DNA of 64,000 bases from Caulobacter sp. Root1455. GTDB taxonomy: Bacteria; Pseudomonadota; Alphaproteobacteria; Caulobacterales; Caulobacteraceae. Below, in pieces: positions 36,086 to 43,952 of this stretch. Made by a program: the position numbers and the translations under genes. The stretch lies in assembly GCF_001426905.1 (NCBI RefSeq), contig NZ_LMFQ01000024.1, forward strand, positions 66,942 to 130,941. Reading direction: 5' to 3'. Under the pieces are notes generated by a model. That model made no database searches. It worked only from the letters and a program-made list of their open reading frames with translations, and was not told the DNA's origin. Position 1 is the stretch's first letter; each line of letters begins with the position of its first letter.

Positions 36086-36172
36086 CCTCGTCCTTCGACA
36101 AGCTCAGGATGAGGTTTTCGACTGCCGCGGCCTTGGAAACGGTCCTCATCCCGAGCTTGTCGAAGGACGAGG
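36086..36172. repeat. Inverted pair of 29-bp REP-like elements inside the transporter operon
   Basis: Arms at 36086-36114 and 36144-36172 are near-perfect inverted copies, each centred on CTTCGACAAGCTC or its complement. The pair lies between the binding-protein stop and the permease start. I recall this motif family as widespread in Caulobacter-like genomes. It could stabilise the upstream mRNA and damp readthrough. Confidence 0.75.
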
Positions 36173-36204
36173 ACCACGCACGGCTTTTTGGAAGTCGATA
36201 CGCT

Positions 36205-37314
36205 CTACAGCTTGCCGTCCACCGCCTGCTGCACATAGGTCGGATCGAAGCGCAGCTTCACATTGGCCGGATCGCCCAGCGTCTTGCCATTGGGGAAGCT
36301 GATGCCGATGTCGTCCACCGACTTCGCGCCCTGGCCGAACAGCCCCATGCTGAAGCTGAACTTGCGGACGCGGTCGTTGGCGGTGACCAGGTCCGGGCTG
36401 ACCGTCGCGGCCAGGGCGGCCTTGGGATCGGCGTAGAGATAGGTCGTCTTCAGCTGGCTCTCGAAGCCGGCCAGGTCCGAGCCCGACAGCTTGGCCATCG
36501 CCTCGCGGGCCGCCTTGCCTTCCGGGGTCTGGGCGACGGTCAGGGCCATGGTCTCGTACCAGATTCCGGTCAGGGCCTTGCCCAGATTGGGGTTGGCCTT
36601 CAGCGCGTCGGTGCTGACCATCAGGCCGTCGAGGATCTCGCCGGGGATCTTGGAGCTGTCGAACACCTCGGTCGCGCCGGGCATCTTCTTCACTTCCGAC
36701 AGCTGCGGGTTCCAGGTCACCAGGGCCTTGGTGTCGGCGGCGCCGTAGGCGGCGACGATGTCGGCGTCGGAGGTGTTGACCGTCTTGACGTCGGCCATCT
36801 TCAGCCCGGCCGTCTCGAGCGCGCGGGCCAGCAGGTAGTGCGAGACCGACAGCTCGACCAGATTGACCGGCCGATCCTTGATCTGGGCCAGGGTCGCGCC
36901 GTTCTTCAGGATCACCCCGTCATTGCCGTTGGAATAGTCGCCGATCATCAGGACGGTCGTGTCCTTTCCGGCGGCGGCCGGAACGGTCAGGGCGTCCATG
37001 TTGGTGGCGGTCACGCCGTCCAGCTTGCCGGCCGAAAACTGGTTCAGCGACTCCACATAGTCGTTGATCTGCACCAGCTCGATCTCGACGCCGTACTTGT
37101 CGGCCCACTTCTTCACGATCCCGGACTGCTGGGCGTAGGCCCAGGGCATCCACCCGGCATAGATCGTCCAGCCGATCTTGTAGCTGGTCTTGGCGGGCGC
37201 CGCCGCCGGAGCGGTTTCCGTCTTCTCGGCGGGCTTGGGTCCGCACGAGGCCAGGGCCAGGCAAGTCGCGGCCATGGCCGCGATGAAACGCTTGCGGGTG
37301 AACAAGACAGTCAT
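36205..37314 (-). CDS. ABC transporter substrate-binding lipoprotein of urea-carboxylase regions
   Basis: A 369-residue periplasmic binding protein with a lipobox (LALASCG, Cys about residue 24), then a Pro/Ala linker and a mature fold starting YKIGWTIYAGWMPWAYAQQSG. Sequence of this kind defines the family of binding proteins encoded near urea carboxylase genes. ATG 37314 is chosen because a GGAGGGAG lies 8 bases upstream and the lipobox then falls at the normal place; the frame is open further upstream into the operator. The gene starts 42 bases after the dyad shared with the NikR-like operon. The ligand is inferred, not shown. Confidence 0.88.
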   Translation of the reverse strand: MTVLFTRKRFIAAMAATCLALASCGPKPAEKTETAPAAAPAKTSYKIGWTIYAGWMPWAYAQQSGIVKKWADKYGVEIELVQINDYVESLNQFSAGKLDGVTATNMDALTVPAAAGKDTTVLMIGDYSNGNDGVILKNGATLAQIKDRPVNLVELSVSHYLLARALETAGLKMADVKTVNTSDADIVAAYGAADTKALVTWNPQLSEVKKMPGATEVFDSSKIPGEILDGLMVSTDALKANPNLGKALTGIWYETMALTVAQTPEGKAAREAMAKLSGSDLAGFESQLKTTYLYADPKAALAATVSPDLVTANDRVRKFSFSMGLFGQGAKSVDDIGISFPNGKTLGDPANVKLRFDPTYVQQAVDGKL

Positions 37315-37355
37315 GAGCGGGCTCCCTCCAAATTCGCTGAAGGCAGCGTTCGACA

Positions 37356-37381
37356 TATTACGAGTTGTCGCAATCGTAATA
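37356..37381. promoter_or_regulatory. Operator-like dyad TATTAC-N14-GTAATA upstream of the ABC importer
   Basis: TATTAC (37356-37361) and GTAATA (37376-37381) have the same half-sites and the same 14-base spacing as the site at 26434. Here the arms extend to 8 bp (TATTACGA/TCGTAATA). On the minus strand the downstream half contains TAATAT, a possible -10, 40 bases before the binding-protein ATG. I infer that one regulator, the NikR-like protein, controls both halves of the locus. Confidence 0.75.
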
Positions 37382-37560
37382 CCGCCGACAGGCCGCTGGC
37401 GCGCTCGCCTCCACGCCGATCTGCCAAAAAAGCAGGCCCCTCGGCCCTCAGGCGCCGCATCCCGCGCCGTTCACGCCCGCCCTCACGCGCCCGCCAAGGC
37501 CAGGTTTGCCTCCGCCCCGTTCATCACCCAGCGTGAAGTCTTCGCAGGGAGGGTTGCGAT

Positions 37561-37644
37561 CATGCTGTCCAAACTGGCGACCGGCCTGCTGCGCTTGATC
37601 CGCGACGGCTTCGCGGCGCGGGGCGGCCGATACTGGCTGACCTG
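37561..37644 (+). CDS. Possible 27-residue small protein
   Basis: ATG 37561 is preceded by GGGAGGG about nine bases upstream and opens 27 codons: MLSKLATGLLRLIRDGFAAR followed by GGRYWLT, an amphipathic basic helix with an aromatic end. No family was recognised. It lies alone in a 375-bp gap between the importer and a membrane-protein gene that runs the other way. Besides the operator at 37356, nothing else is seen in this gap. Confidence 0.35.
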
Positions 37645-37689
37645 AAACCGACGCCGGAGCAGGATCAACCCAGCAGCGGCTTGACCCCT

Positions 37690-38550
37690 TCACCGCTGCC
37701 CGACGCCGGGCGAGTCCTGGGATCGCCACTTGTCGAAAACCGCCGGCGGGCGCGCGGCGAGCGACGCGCGGAGGTCCTCCATGGGCCGCTGGCTCTCGGA
37801 AACGCCGCCGAGCAACGGACGGTTGATATCGATGATCAGGATGAGCGAGAGCGTCAGGAGCGCCAGGAGCAGCCCGGCCTCGCGGCGGCTCTGCATGCCT
37901 CTCAGCACGTAGCCCAGCACCGCGGCCGTCGCCACGAGGAATATGATCAGGACACCGAACACCTCGGTCGGCACGCGCGTCACGCGCGCCATCTTGCGCG
38001 AGGCGTCGAGGTCGATGACGGTGTTGACCGAGCTGAGGAAGACGCTGGAGAAGTCCAAGGTCTTCACGCTGTCGAAGGCGGCGCTGGTCGCCGCCCAGAG
38101 GTCCGTGATCAGCGCGTCGTTGACCCGCAGGGAGTCCTGTTGAGCCGGACTGCCGGAGGCCGCCTTGGCCAGCACCAGACGGTTGTCCGTGTACTGAACC
38201 AGAATATGCGTGATGCGCGCCCGGTGCGGCTCGGGCAGCAACTGGGCGCGCAGGTAGGTGGTGCCGATGGCGTTGGCTTCCTCGAGCACCAGGAAACGCC
38301 TGGCGTCGAAGCGATCCACCGCCATGGAGAACGTAAAGCCCAACAGAAGCGCCAGCAGCCCAAGCACCGCCGAGACGATGTATCCCTCCTGCCCGCTCTC
38401 GGCGTCCGCGTCCGCGCCCCGCTTGCGACGGCGGTAGTCATGAAGCATCGCCCCCGCGACCGCCGCCGCGCACAGCGCGGCGAAGAGGCAGGCCGCGATC
38501 ACAGACAGGTTCGCGCTGCTCAGCCACGCTTCCAAGATTTGCCAGTCCAT
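37690..38550 (-). CDS. DUF4239 (bestrophin-like) membrane protein
   Basis: A 286-residue protein with two N-terminal helices (NLSVIAACLFAALCAAAVAGAM and IVSAVLGLLALLLGFTFSMAV), a central helical domain and two C-terminal helices (VFGVLIIFLVATAAVLGYVL, AGLLLALLTLSLILIIDI) followed by DINRPLLG. This is the DUF4239 layout; function unknown, possibly ion conducting. ATG 38550 is chosen because GAGGAG lies eight bases upstream. A FixK-type box lies 106 bases upstream. Confidence 0.8.
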   Translation of the reverse strand: MDWQILEAWLSSANLSVIAACLFAALCAAAVAGAMLHDYRRRKRGADADAESGQEGYIVSAVLGLLALLLGFTFSMAVDRFDARRFLVLEEANAIGTTYLRAQLLPEPHRARITHILVQYTDNRLVLAKAASGSPAQQDSLRVNDALITDLWAATSAAFDSVKTLDFSSVFLSSVNTVIDLDASRKMARVTRVPTEVFGVLIIFLVATAAVLGYVLRGMQSRREAGLLLALLTLSLILIIDINRPLLGGVSESQRPMEDLRASLAARPPAVFDKWRSQDSPGVGQR

Positions 38551-38655
38551 CGGCGGCTCCTCAGTTCGGCGGTCACGGGCGTCGTCAACCGCGCGCCTCA
38601 CGGCTCTCGCTAGATTCTCCACGACGTCAGGGTGCGCGCGCCTTAGCTTCGCGCT

Positions 38656-38669
38656 TTGAGCGAGATCAA
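38656..38669. promoter_or_regulatory. FixK/FNR-type box TTGAG-N4-ATCAA
   Basis: TTGAGCGAGATCAA matches the FixK/FNR palindrome at 9 of 10 informative positions. It lies 106 bases upstream of the DUF4239 start and overlaps the 3' end of the P-type ATPase gene. Confidence 0.5.
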
Positions 38670-41152
38670 GCGCTCTCGCCGACACCGGGCGCGGACTCCC
38701 GTGGATCGGGCCGCCGCATCCTCCGCGACAGCCAGGCCCAGCTGGCCGCCGAGATGCCCGTGGCGACGCAGATTGCCGCAAACGCCGCCGGCGGCCTCGC
38801 CATGCGAAACAGGGCCGCCAAACCCGGCGTCAAGAACACCAACAGCAGGATGGCGCCCGCCGTCCCCGCGATGGTCCAGAAAACCCAGCGCCGCGCATCC
38901 AGCAGGCGTCCGTCACGCCCCGCGGCGTCGGTGACGGCCAGGGTCAGGTTGCCGATCACCAGCGCCACGAACGCTCCGGCCCGCGCCTGGGCGGCGGACA
39001 TGAACGTCAGGCCCCAGAGGTAGAGCGCCAGCACGGCGGCCAGAATGGTCAGCCCCTGCAAGACGCCGAGCGCGATCTGCCGCGGCCCGAACAGGCTTGC
39101 CCGAGGCGAGCGCGGCGGCCGCCGCATGCTCTGGCGATCACTGGGCTCGCCTTCGAAGACCAGCGAGCAGACCGGGTCGATGATCAGTTCGAGAAACACC
39201 ACCTGCACTGGAAACAGCATCGGCGGCGCGCCGAGCAGCACCGGCGCCAGGGCCAGGCCGGCGATCGGCACGTGGATGGCGGTGACATAGGTCAGGGCGC
39301 GCCGCAGATTGTCGTAGATCCGTCGGCCCAGCCGCACGCCGCCGACGATCGACGCCAGACTGTCGTCCAGCAGGATGAGGTCGGCGGCTTCGCGGGCCAC
39401 GTCCGTCCCGCGCCGCCCCATGGCGATGCCGATATGGGCCGCCTCCAAGGCCGGCGCGTCGTTGACCCCGTCGCCGGTCATGGCGACGATCTCGCCATTG
39501 GCCTTCAGGGCCTCCACCAGCGCCAGCTTCTGTTCGGGCCGTACGCGCGCGAAGACGCAGACGTCCGCCAGGCGCGCGCGCAGCGCCGCCTGATCGAGCC
39601 GAGCGATGTCATCCCCGGTCAGAACGCCCGCCCGCACGTCGAGGCCGGCCTGGCGCGCGATGTTCAGGGCCGTGGCCGGATAGTCGCCGGTGATCATCAT
39701 CACCTTGACGCCGGCGGCCCGCGCCTCGCGCACGGCGGCGGCCGCGTCGGCGCGCAACGGATCGGCGAACCCGACGAGGCCGCGGAAGACGAACCTGACG
39801 ACCTCGGGCTCGTCCGGCGCGGCGCCCTCCCCGACCGCCTCGGCGACGGCCAGCACGCGCAGGCCATCGATCGCCAGGACGTCGAGCGCCGCGCGGATGG
39901 ACGTCGTCTCCCCGGGCGCGAGACGGCACAGGGCGAAGATCGCCTCCGGCGCCCCCTTTGCGGCCATCAGCAGACTCTGATCGCCCCGGCGCCAGGCCTG
40001 AACGACGGCCAGGCGTCCCGTTCGCAAGGGCCAGACCCGTTCGAGGCGCGCGTCGGCGGGCGGACAGGCCAAGGCGATGAGCGCCCGGTCCATCGGATCG
40101 ACCGGGCGCGGAGCGCTGGCCAGGGCCGCGGTGGCCAGCAGCGGGTGCGGATCGGAGGCGTCCGGCGGCGTGGGCGGGCCTTGCGCGCCCTCCGCCCAGA
40201 GCCTGGCGACCGTCATGCGGTTTTCGGTCAGGGTCCCGGTCTTGTCGACACACAGCACGGTGGCGCCGCCGAGGGTCTGGATCACCGCCCCGTGGCGAAC
40301 CAGCACGTTGTGGCGGCCAAGCCGCCATGCGCCCAGGGCCAGGAAGATCGACAGCACCATCGGAAACTCTTCCGGGATCATCGCGATCGCGACCGTGATG
40401 CCCGCCAGGGCGGCCTCGAGCCAATCGCCCCGCATCAGCCCGTAGGTGACGACGACCAGCAGGCAGAACAGCCCGGCGGCCAGGCCGAGCCACCCGACGA
40501 GCCTCGCGATGCTTTTCTTGAGCGGGTCCTCGGGGGGGGCCAGCGTCGCCAGGGCCGCGCCGATCTTGCCGATGGCGGTTCGCGGTCCCGTCGCGGTCAC
40601 CTCGGCCACCCCCTGGCCCGAGACGATCAGCGTGCCCCCGAAGATCGCGTCGGACAGGCCCGCCGATCCCGGCGCGCGCTGAACCGGGACCGACTCGCCC
40701 GTCAAGGCCGCTTCGTCGATGGTCAGCAGTTCGCCGTCGATCAACTGGCCGTCGGCGGGCACGCGCTGCCCCTCGCCTACCAGGACGATGTCGCCCGGAA
40801 CGAGCGAACGCGACGGCGCCAGCCGCTCGACCCCGTCCCGCACCAGCCGCACCATGGGCTCGGCCAAGTCGCGCAGCGCCTTGAGCGCCCGTTCGCTGCG
40901 CGCTTCCTGGAACACGACCTGGACGATGGTGGCGACCGCCGCCAGGGTCAGCAGCAGGCCTTCGGCCAGATCGCCGACCGCCAGATAGAGGGCCGAGGCG
41001 GCCAACAGCAGTCCAAACATCGGCTCGCGGATCGTCGCCAGCACGATCTGCGCCACCGAGCGCGTACGCGGCGGATCGAGCTGATTGGGACCAACCAGCG
41101 CGAGACGACGCGCCGCCTCGCCCTCGTCCAGACCCTGGGTGCGTTCGGTCAC
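38666..41152 (-). CDS. Cation-transporting P-type ATPase (calcium/proton-pump-like)
   Basis: An 828-residue P2/P3-like ATPase. Motifs in order: actuator loop TGES (AALTGESVPVQ), TM4 IPEEFP, phosphorylated Asp about residue 302 in DKTGTL, and the hinge [10 protein letters not shown]; ten helices are expected. IPEEFP rather than PEGLP makes the ion uncertain. I prefer GTG 41152 as start because GGAGG lies five bases upstream; an in-frame GTG at 41179 has no such site. It is preceded by the DUF883-like gene on the same strand, within the FixK-box region. Confidence 0.88.
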   Translation of the reverse strand: MTERTQGLDEGEAARRLALVGPNQLDPPRTRSVAQIVLATIREPMFGLLLAASALYLAVGDLAEGLLLTLAAVATIVQVVFQEARSERALKALRDLAEPMVRLVRDGVERLAPSRSLVPGDIVLVGEGQRVPADGQLIDGELLTIDEAALTGESVPVQRAPGSAGLSDAIFGGTLIVSGQGVAEVTATGPRTAIGKIGAALATLAPPEDPLKKSIARLVGWLGLAAGLFCLLVVVTYGLMRGDWLEAALAGITVAIAMIPEEFPMVLSIFLALGAWRLGRHNVLVRHGAVIQTLGGATVLCVDKTGTLTENRMTVARLWAEGAQGPPTPPDASDPHPLLATAALASAPRPVDPMDRALIALACPPADARLERVWPLRTGRLAVVQAWRRGDQSLLMAAKGAPEAIFALCRLAPGETTSIRAALDVLAIDGLRVLAVAEAVGEGAAPDEPEVVRFVFRGLVGFADPLRADAAAAVREARAAGVKVMMITGDYPATALNIARQAGLDVRAGVLTGDDIARLDQAALRARLADVCVFARVRPEQKLALVEALKANGEIVAMTGDGVNDAPALEAAHIGIAMGRRGTDVAREAADLILLDDSLASIVGGVRLGRRIYDNLRRALTYVTAIHVPIAGLALAPVLLGAPPMLFPVQVVFLELIIDPVCSLVFEGEPSDRQSMRRPPRSPRASLFGPRQIALGVLQGLTILAAVLALYLWGLTFMSAAQARAGAFVALVIGNLTLAVTDAAGRDGRLLDARRWVFWTIAGTAGAILLLVFLTPGLAALFRMARPPAAFAAICVATGISAASWAWLSRRMRRPDPRESAPGVGESA

Positions 41153-41191
41153 CTGCGCCTCCGTCTCGCCAGACTGCACAAGGCGACTTGG

Positions 41192-41518
41192 CTAGGCGTC
41201 GCGAGGCCGCCGGGTCACGGCATAGGTGACGAGGCCGGCGGCGACGGCGATCAGGGCCACGCCGGCCGCGGAACCGGCCAGCGCCTGGCCGGGATGGCGC
41301 CGGATTTGTCGCTCCGCGGCCATCTCGAGACGATCGAGCTTGGCCTGGACGTCACCGACCAGTTCGATGGCCGCGTGGCCCAGGGCCACCGCGCTCACCG
41401 AGACCGCGTCGCTGGCGTCCTGGCCCAGGTGGTCGACCATGATCTTGAAGTGATCGGTGACGTTTTCGAAAGCGTCGCGGCCGTCGCGGGCGAGCGTCTT
41501 GATCTTGCGAGCTGACAT
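41192..41518 (-). CDS. DUF883/ElaB-YqjD-like membrane-anchored protein
   Basis: A 108-residue protein: a long amphipathic helical region (SARKIKTLARDGRDAFENVTDHFKIM...) and one C-terminal helix with Gly zipper (ALAGSAAGVALIAVAAGLVTYAV) followed by TRRP. This is the shape of ElaB/YqjD proteins, which tether to the inner membrane; some bind stationary-phase ribosomes. The gene starts 65 bases after a FixK-type box (41583-41596). ATG 41518 has AGGACA near it. Confidence 0.65.
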   Translation of the reverse strand: MSARKIKTLARDGRDAFENVTDHFKIMVDHLGQDASDAVSVSAVALGHAAIELVGDVQAKLDRLEMAAERQIRRHPGQALAGSAAGVALIAVAAGLVTYAVTRRPRDA

Positions 41519-41582
41519 TGTCCTGCCTTGGAGTTTGGGGGTGGGTGACGCCCCAGAACACGCCCTCTCGCGGCGACTTGGG

Positions 41583-41596
41583 TTGACCTGGGTCAA
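41583..41596. promoter_or_regulatory. FixK/FNR-type box TTGAC-N4-GTCAA
   Basis: TTGACCTGGGTCAA is a perfect dyad with the FNR-family spacing. It lies 65 bases upstream of the DUF883-like start, the normal distance for an activator site, and no other minus-strand start is nearer. Confidence 0.65.
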
Positions 41597-41666
41597 GTTC
41601 GGTCGGGCGTCTCGCCTTCAGACGGTCGAAGGCCCCCGGTGTCGGATCGGACACCGCCAGCCCGTT

Positions 41667-42185
41667 TCACGGCGCGGCGCGGCGGCGTGCCATGAGCGCC
41701 AGCGGAAGCGCCGACAGATTGAGGCAGACGGCCAGGGCCGCGGCGAACGCGCCCCAGACCGGCGCGCCGTGCAAGGCCAAAAGCGCCAGAGCCAGGGGCC
41801 CGGCGAGGGACAGGAGGACCATGCCGCGCGCCTTCCAGCCCTCGATGGTGGCCGGCGCGCCGACGCCCAGGAGCGCGAGGCCTTGGCCGCTCGCCGCCAC
41901 GAGCGCCAGCGCCGTCTGGCTGGGAAAGGCCGGAACCCGGGTCAGGATCAGCGTGGCGCCGAATCCGCCCGTGATCACGCACCAAGCGATGACGGACCAG
42001 ACCGCGTGCGTGCGATGAGCGCTCCACAGCCCCAGGGCCGCGCCAAACACCAGGCATCCCAGCAGATAGCCGCCGGCCGCGTCGCCCATCACGGGCGCGG
42101 CCAGCGCCAAGACCGGAAAGATCCAGCGCAGCCCCTCGGCGTATCCGCGACGGACGGAAATGGGACGGGGATTGGCGCGGATCAT
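41667..42185 (-). CDS. Small integral membrane protein, function unknown
   Basis: A 172-residue protein with about five hydrophobic helices (WIFPVLALAAPVMGDAAGGYLLG, AVWSVIAWCVITGGFGATLILT, ALALVAASGQGLALLGVG, GMVLLSLAGPLALALLALHG, AFAAALAVCLNLSALPLALM) and a basic end. No family was recognised. Its ATG overlaps the stop of a 45-codon membrane microprotein by 4 bp (ATGA), so the two are made together, downstream of a FixK-type box. Confidence 0.65.
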   Translation of the reverse strand: MIRANPRPISVRRGYAEGLRWIFPVLALAAPVMGDAAGGYLLGCLVFGAALGLWSAHRTHAVWSVIAWCVITGGFGATLILTRVPAFPSQTALALVAASGQGLALLGVGAPATIEGWKARGMVLLSLAGPLALALLALHGAPVWGAFAAALAVCLNLSALPLALMARRRAAP

Positions 42186-42319
42186 CGCCGCCGTCGGATG
42201 TATCGCATCGCCGGCCCCTCGCCGCAGATCGCCCGCAGCACCGCCAGAGTGGCCATGACCGCCAGCACGGCCACGCCCGTCAGGTTCAGGCCGTGAATAA
42301 TCGATTGCAGAATGCTCAT
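42182..42319 (-). CDS. 45-residue single-helix membrane microprotein
   Basis: ATG 42319 opens 45 codons: a short amphipathic start (MSILQSIIHGLNLTG), one membrane helix (VAVLAVMATLAVLRAIC) and a basic tail ending RRRR. A GGAAGGGG precedes the ATG. The stop overlaps the next ATG (42185), so it is translationally coupled to the five-helix protein, and a FixK-type box ends 54 bases upstream. I do not recognise it; a small subunit of the following protein is a reasonable guess. Confidence 0.6.
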   Translation of the reverse strand: MSILQSIIHGLNLTGVAVLAVMATLAVLRAICGEGPAMRYIRRRR

Positions 42320-42372
42320 GCCGCGCCCCTTCCGAACCACCGCCCAGTCTGCCGCGTTCGCGACAGAAGGAC

Positions 42373-42386
42373 TTGACCTGGCTCAA
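42373..42386. promoter_or_regulatory. FixK/FNR-type box TTGAC-N4-CTCAA
   Basis: TTGACCTGGCTCAA lies 54 bases upstream of the microprotein start (minus strand) and 124 bases upstream of the FMN-binding protein start (plus strand). It could serve both divergent genes. Confidence 0.6.
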
Positions 42387-42509
42387 CTGGAGGCCTTGCT
42401 TCGGACGTCAGACAATCCTTGAGCGTCACGGCGCGCGATTTGACGACGCTCAAGGCGGAATCCACGGGCAGGCGCAGCCTCGAAGCGGTTTCATCCAAGG
42501 GAGGAAACG

Positions 42510-43034
42510 ATGTCCAGCCCCGACACGCCGGGACACGACCAGGACCCCGCCGAGCGGATAGCGGCGATCCTGGTCGACCACCACCTGATGAGTCTGGCCA
42601 CGCTTCGGGCGGACGGCTGGCCGCAGGTCACCATCGTCAACTATCTGGCCGACGGGCTGGCGCTGTATTTCCTGGTGGCTCGCGACAGTCAGAAGCTCGC
42701 CAATATCGTGCGGGACCCGCGCGTCTCGATCGCCATCGGCGGAGAAGCCGACGGCGTGGCCCGCGGCCTGTCGATGGCCGCCGTCGTGGACGAGGTCCCG
42801 GCCGGAAAACACATCGAGGCCCTGAATCGGCGCATCCAGATGCACGCCAAGACCGAGCCGTTCACGCCTCACCCCGCCAGTGTCGACGTGGCCGTGCTGC
42901 GCGCCACGCCGCGCGTCATTTCGGTGATCGACTACCACGACACGTCGGCGCGCAGCCGCCTCTACACCGTCAGCCAGGAATGGCGGCTGAATCCCGCGGC
43001 CGCCGTCCCCCACGATCCGACGACCACGCGCTGA
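42510..43034 (+). CDS. Pyridoxamine-phosphate-oxidase-like FMN-binding protein
   Basis: A 174-residue split-barrel flavoprotein: AAILVDHHLMSLATLRADGWPQVTIVNYLADGLALYFLVARDSQKLANIVRDPRVSIAIG is the classical FMN/cofactor-binding region of the PNPOx-like fold. Members are general stress proteins, or reductases using FMN or F420. The ribosome site is strong (GGGAGGAAACG). It is divergent from the membrane microprotein, with the FixK box between them, which fits a low-oxygen or stress role. Specific substrate unknown. Confidence 0.82.
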   Translation: MSSPDTPGHDQDPAERIAAILVDHHLMSLATLRADGWPQVTIVNYLADGLALYFLVARDSQKLANIVRDPRVSIAIGGEADGVARGLSMAAVVDEVPAGKHIEALNRRIQMHAKTEPFTPHPASVDVAVLRATPRVISVIDYHDTSARSRLYTVSQEWRLNPAAAVPHDPTTTR

Positions 43035-43040
43035 TCGGCG

Positions 43041-43418
43041 TCAAACCGCGGGGCTTGCGTCGCCGCGCGGCGTCAGGCTGCGCACATAGGCGTCCAGGTC
43101 GCGCATTTCGGACGGGCTCAGAGCCTTGGCGGGCATGGCGTAGTGGCCGACCTGGGAAATGGCTTCCAGTTCCCAATCCAGCCTCTGGTCCGCGTAGCGG
43201 CGCGCCACCTGGGTGAACGGCGGCGCCTGCGGGTCGCGGCTCGGGCCTGTTCCGCTGATCGCATGGCAAGCCGCGCACCGGGCCTGGGCCAGCGTCCGCC
43301 CCCGGCCGACCTCCCCGAGCCGTTCCAGGGGCGAGACCTTGACGGGCGGGGCCAACAGGCCGCAGCCGGCCAGGGCGGCCGCGCCCAGGCCGATCAACAG
43401 GGCCCGGGCGGGCGTCAT
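43041..43418 (-). CDS. Class I monoheme cytochrome c, lipoprotein-anchored
   Basis: A 125-residue protein with a lipobox (LAGC, Cys19), one heme site CAACH (about residue 50) and a distal Met in HYAMPAKALS. The region SRDPQAPPFTQVARRYADQRL is shared with the two other small cytochromes in this window. It should be an electron carrier on the periplasmic face of the inner or outer membrane. It has no Shine-Dalgarno of its own; its ATG overlaps the stop of a 14-codon frame that does. Confidence 0.85.
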   Translation of the reverse strand: MTPARALLIGLGAAALAGCGLLAPPVKVSPLERLGEVGRGRTLAQARCAACHAISGTGPSRDPQAPPFTQVARRYADQRLDWELEAISQVGHYAMPAKALSPSEMRDLDAYVRSLTPRGDASPAV

Positions 43419-43459
43419 CGCGGCGCGGCCGCGGTCGAGAGGCTGGGAATCGCGCTCAT
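43415..43459 (-). CDS. Possible 14-codon leader peptide coupled to the cytochrome
   Basis: ATG 43459 has AGGAG seven bases upstream and opens MSAIPSLSTAAAPR before TGA, which overlaps the cytochrome ATG (ATGA). The cytochrome itself lacks a ribosome site, so translation of this short frame probably feeds ribosomes into it. The peptide need not have a function. Confidence 0.45.
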   Translation of the reverse strand: MSAIPSLSTAAAPR

Positions 43460-43571
43460 GGGGATCTCCTGGGCCGAGGACGGCATGATCGCCCGAACCA
43501 GCCTGCGCGTCGTGGGCGGATCGGCGTTGAGCATGATCAAATCCGCCCTCCTGATCGCGCGCGCCTTCAGG

Positions 43572-43952
43572 TCAGCGCCGCGGATCCAGGCTGAGCAGAT
43601 AGGCGCGAAGCGCCGCGACCTCGTCATCGCCGAGGTCGGCCATGGGCATGCGCGGGTGCGATCGCGGCGAACCTTCCTCGGGCGGGCGGCTCGGCCGCAG
43701 CATCCCTTCCTCCAGCACGAGGTCGAGACGGCCCTTCGGATAGCGCCGCCAGAGATCGCGAAACGGCGGCGCGTCGGCCAGCCGACTGGCGCCGTCGGCC
43801 ACCGCGTGGCAGCCGCCGCAATTGCGCTGCGCGACGCCGCGCCCGCCGGTCATGTCCGGCGACGAGGTCGCGGCCAGGGAGGCCCCGGCGAACGCCAGCC
43901 CGCCGGCCGCCAAGACCCCCGCGAGGATGGGGCGACGACGCGCGCGGATCAT
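43572..43952 (-). CDS. Periplasmic class I monoheme cytochrome c
   Basis: A 126-residue protein with a signal peptide (MIRARRRPILAGVLAAGGLAFAGASLA), a heme site CGGCH near residue 46, and a likely distal Met in RMPMADLGDDEVAALRAYLLSL. The DAPPFRDLWRRYPKGRLD stretch aligns with the neighbouring cytochromes. Its ATG overlaps the stop of the upstream 86-residue gene (ATGA). The 153-bp gap that follows holds only the leader peptide of the next cytochrome. Confidence 0.85.
   Translation of the reverse strand: MIRARRRPILAGVLAAGGLAFAGASLAATSSPDMTGGRGVAQRNCGGCHAVADGASRLADAPPFRDLWRRYPKGRLDLVLEEGMLRPSRPPEEGSPRSHPRMPMADLGDDEVAALRAYLLSLDPRR

Noticed and set aside
43031..43044. CTGATCGGCGTCAA, a FixK-like box
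   Set aside because: It spans the stop codons of two converging genes and has no start downstream in either direction at a usable distance.
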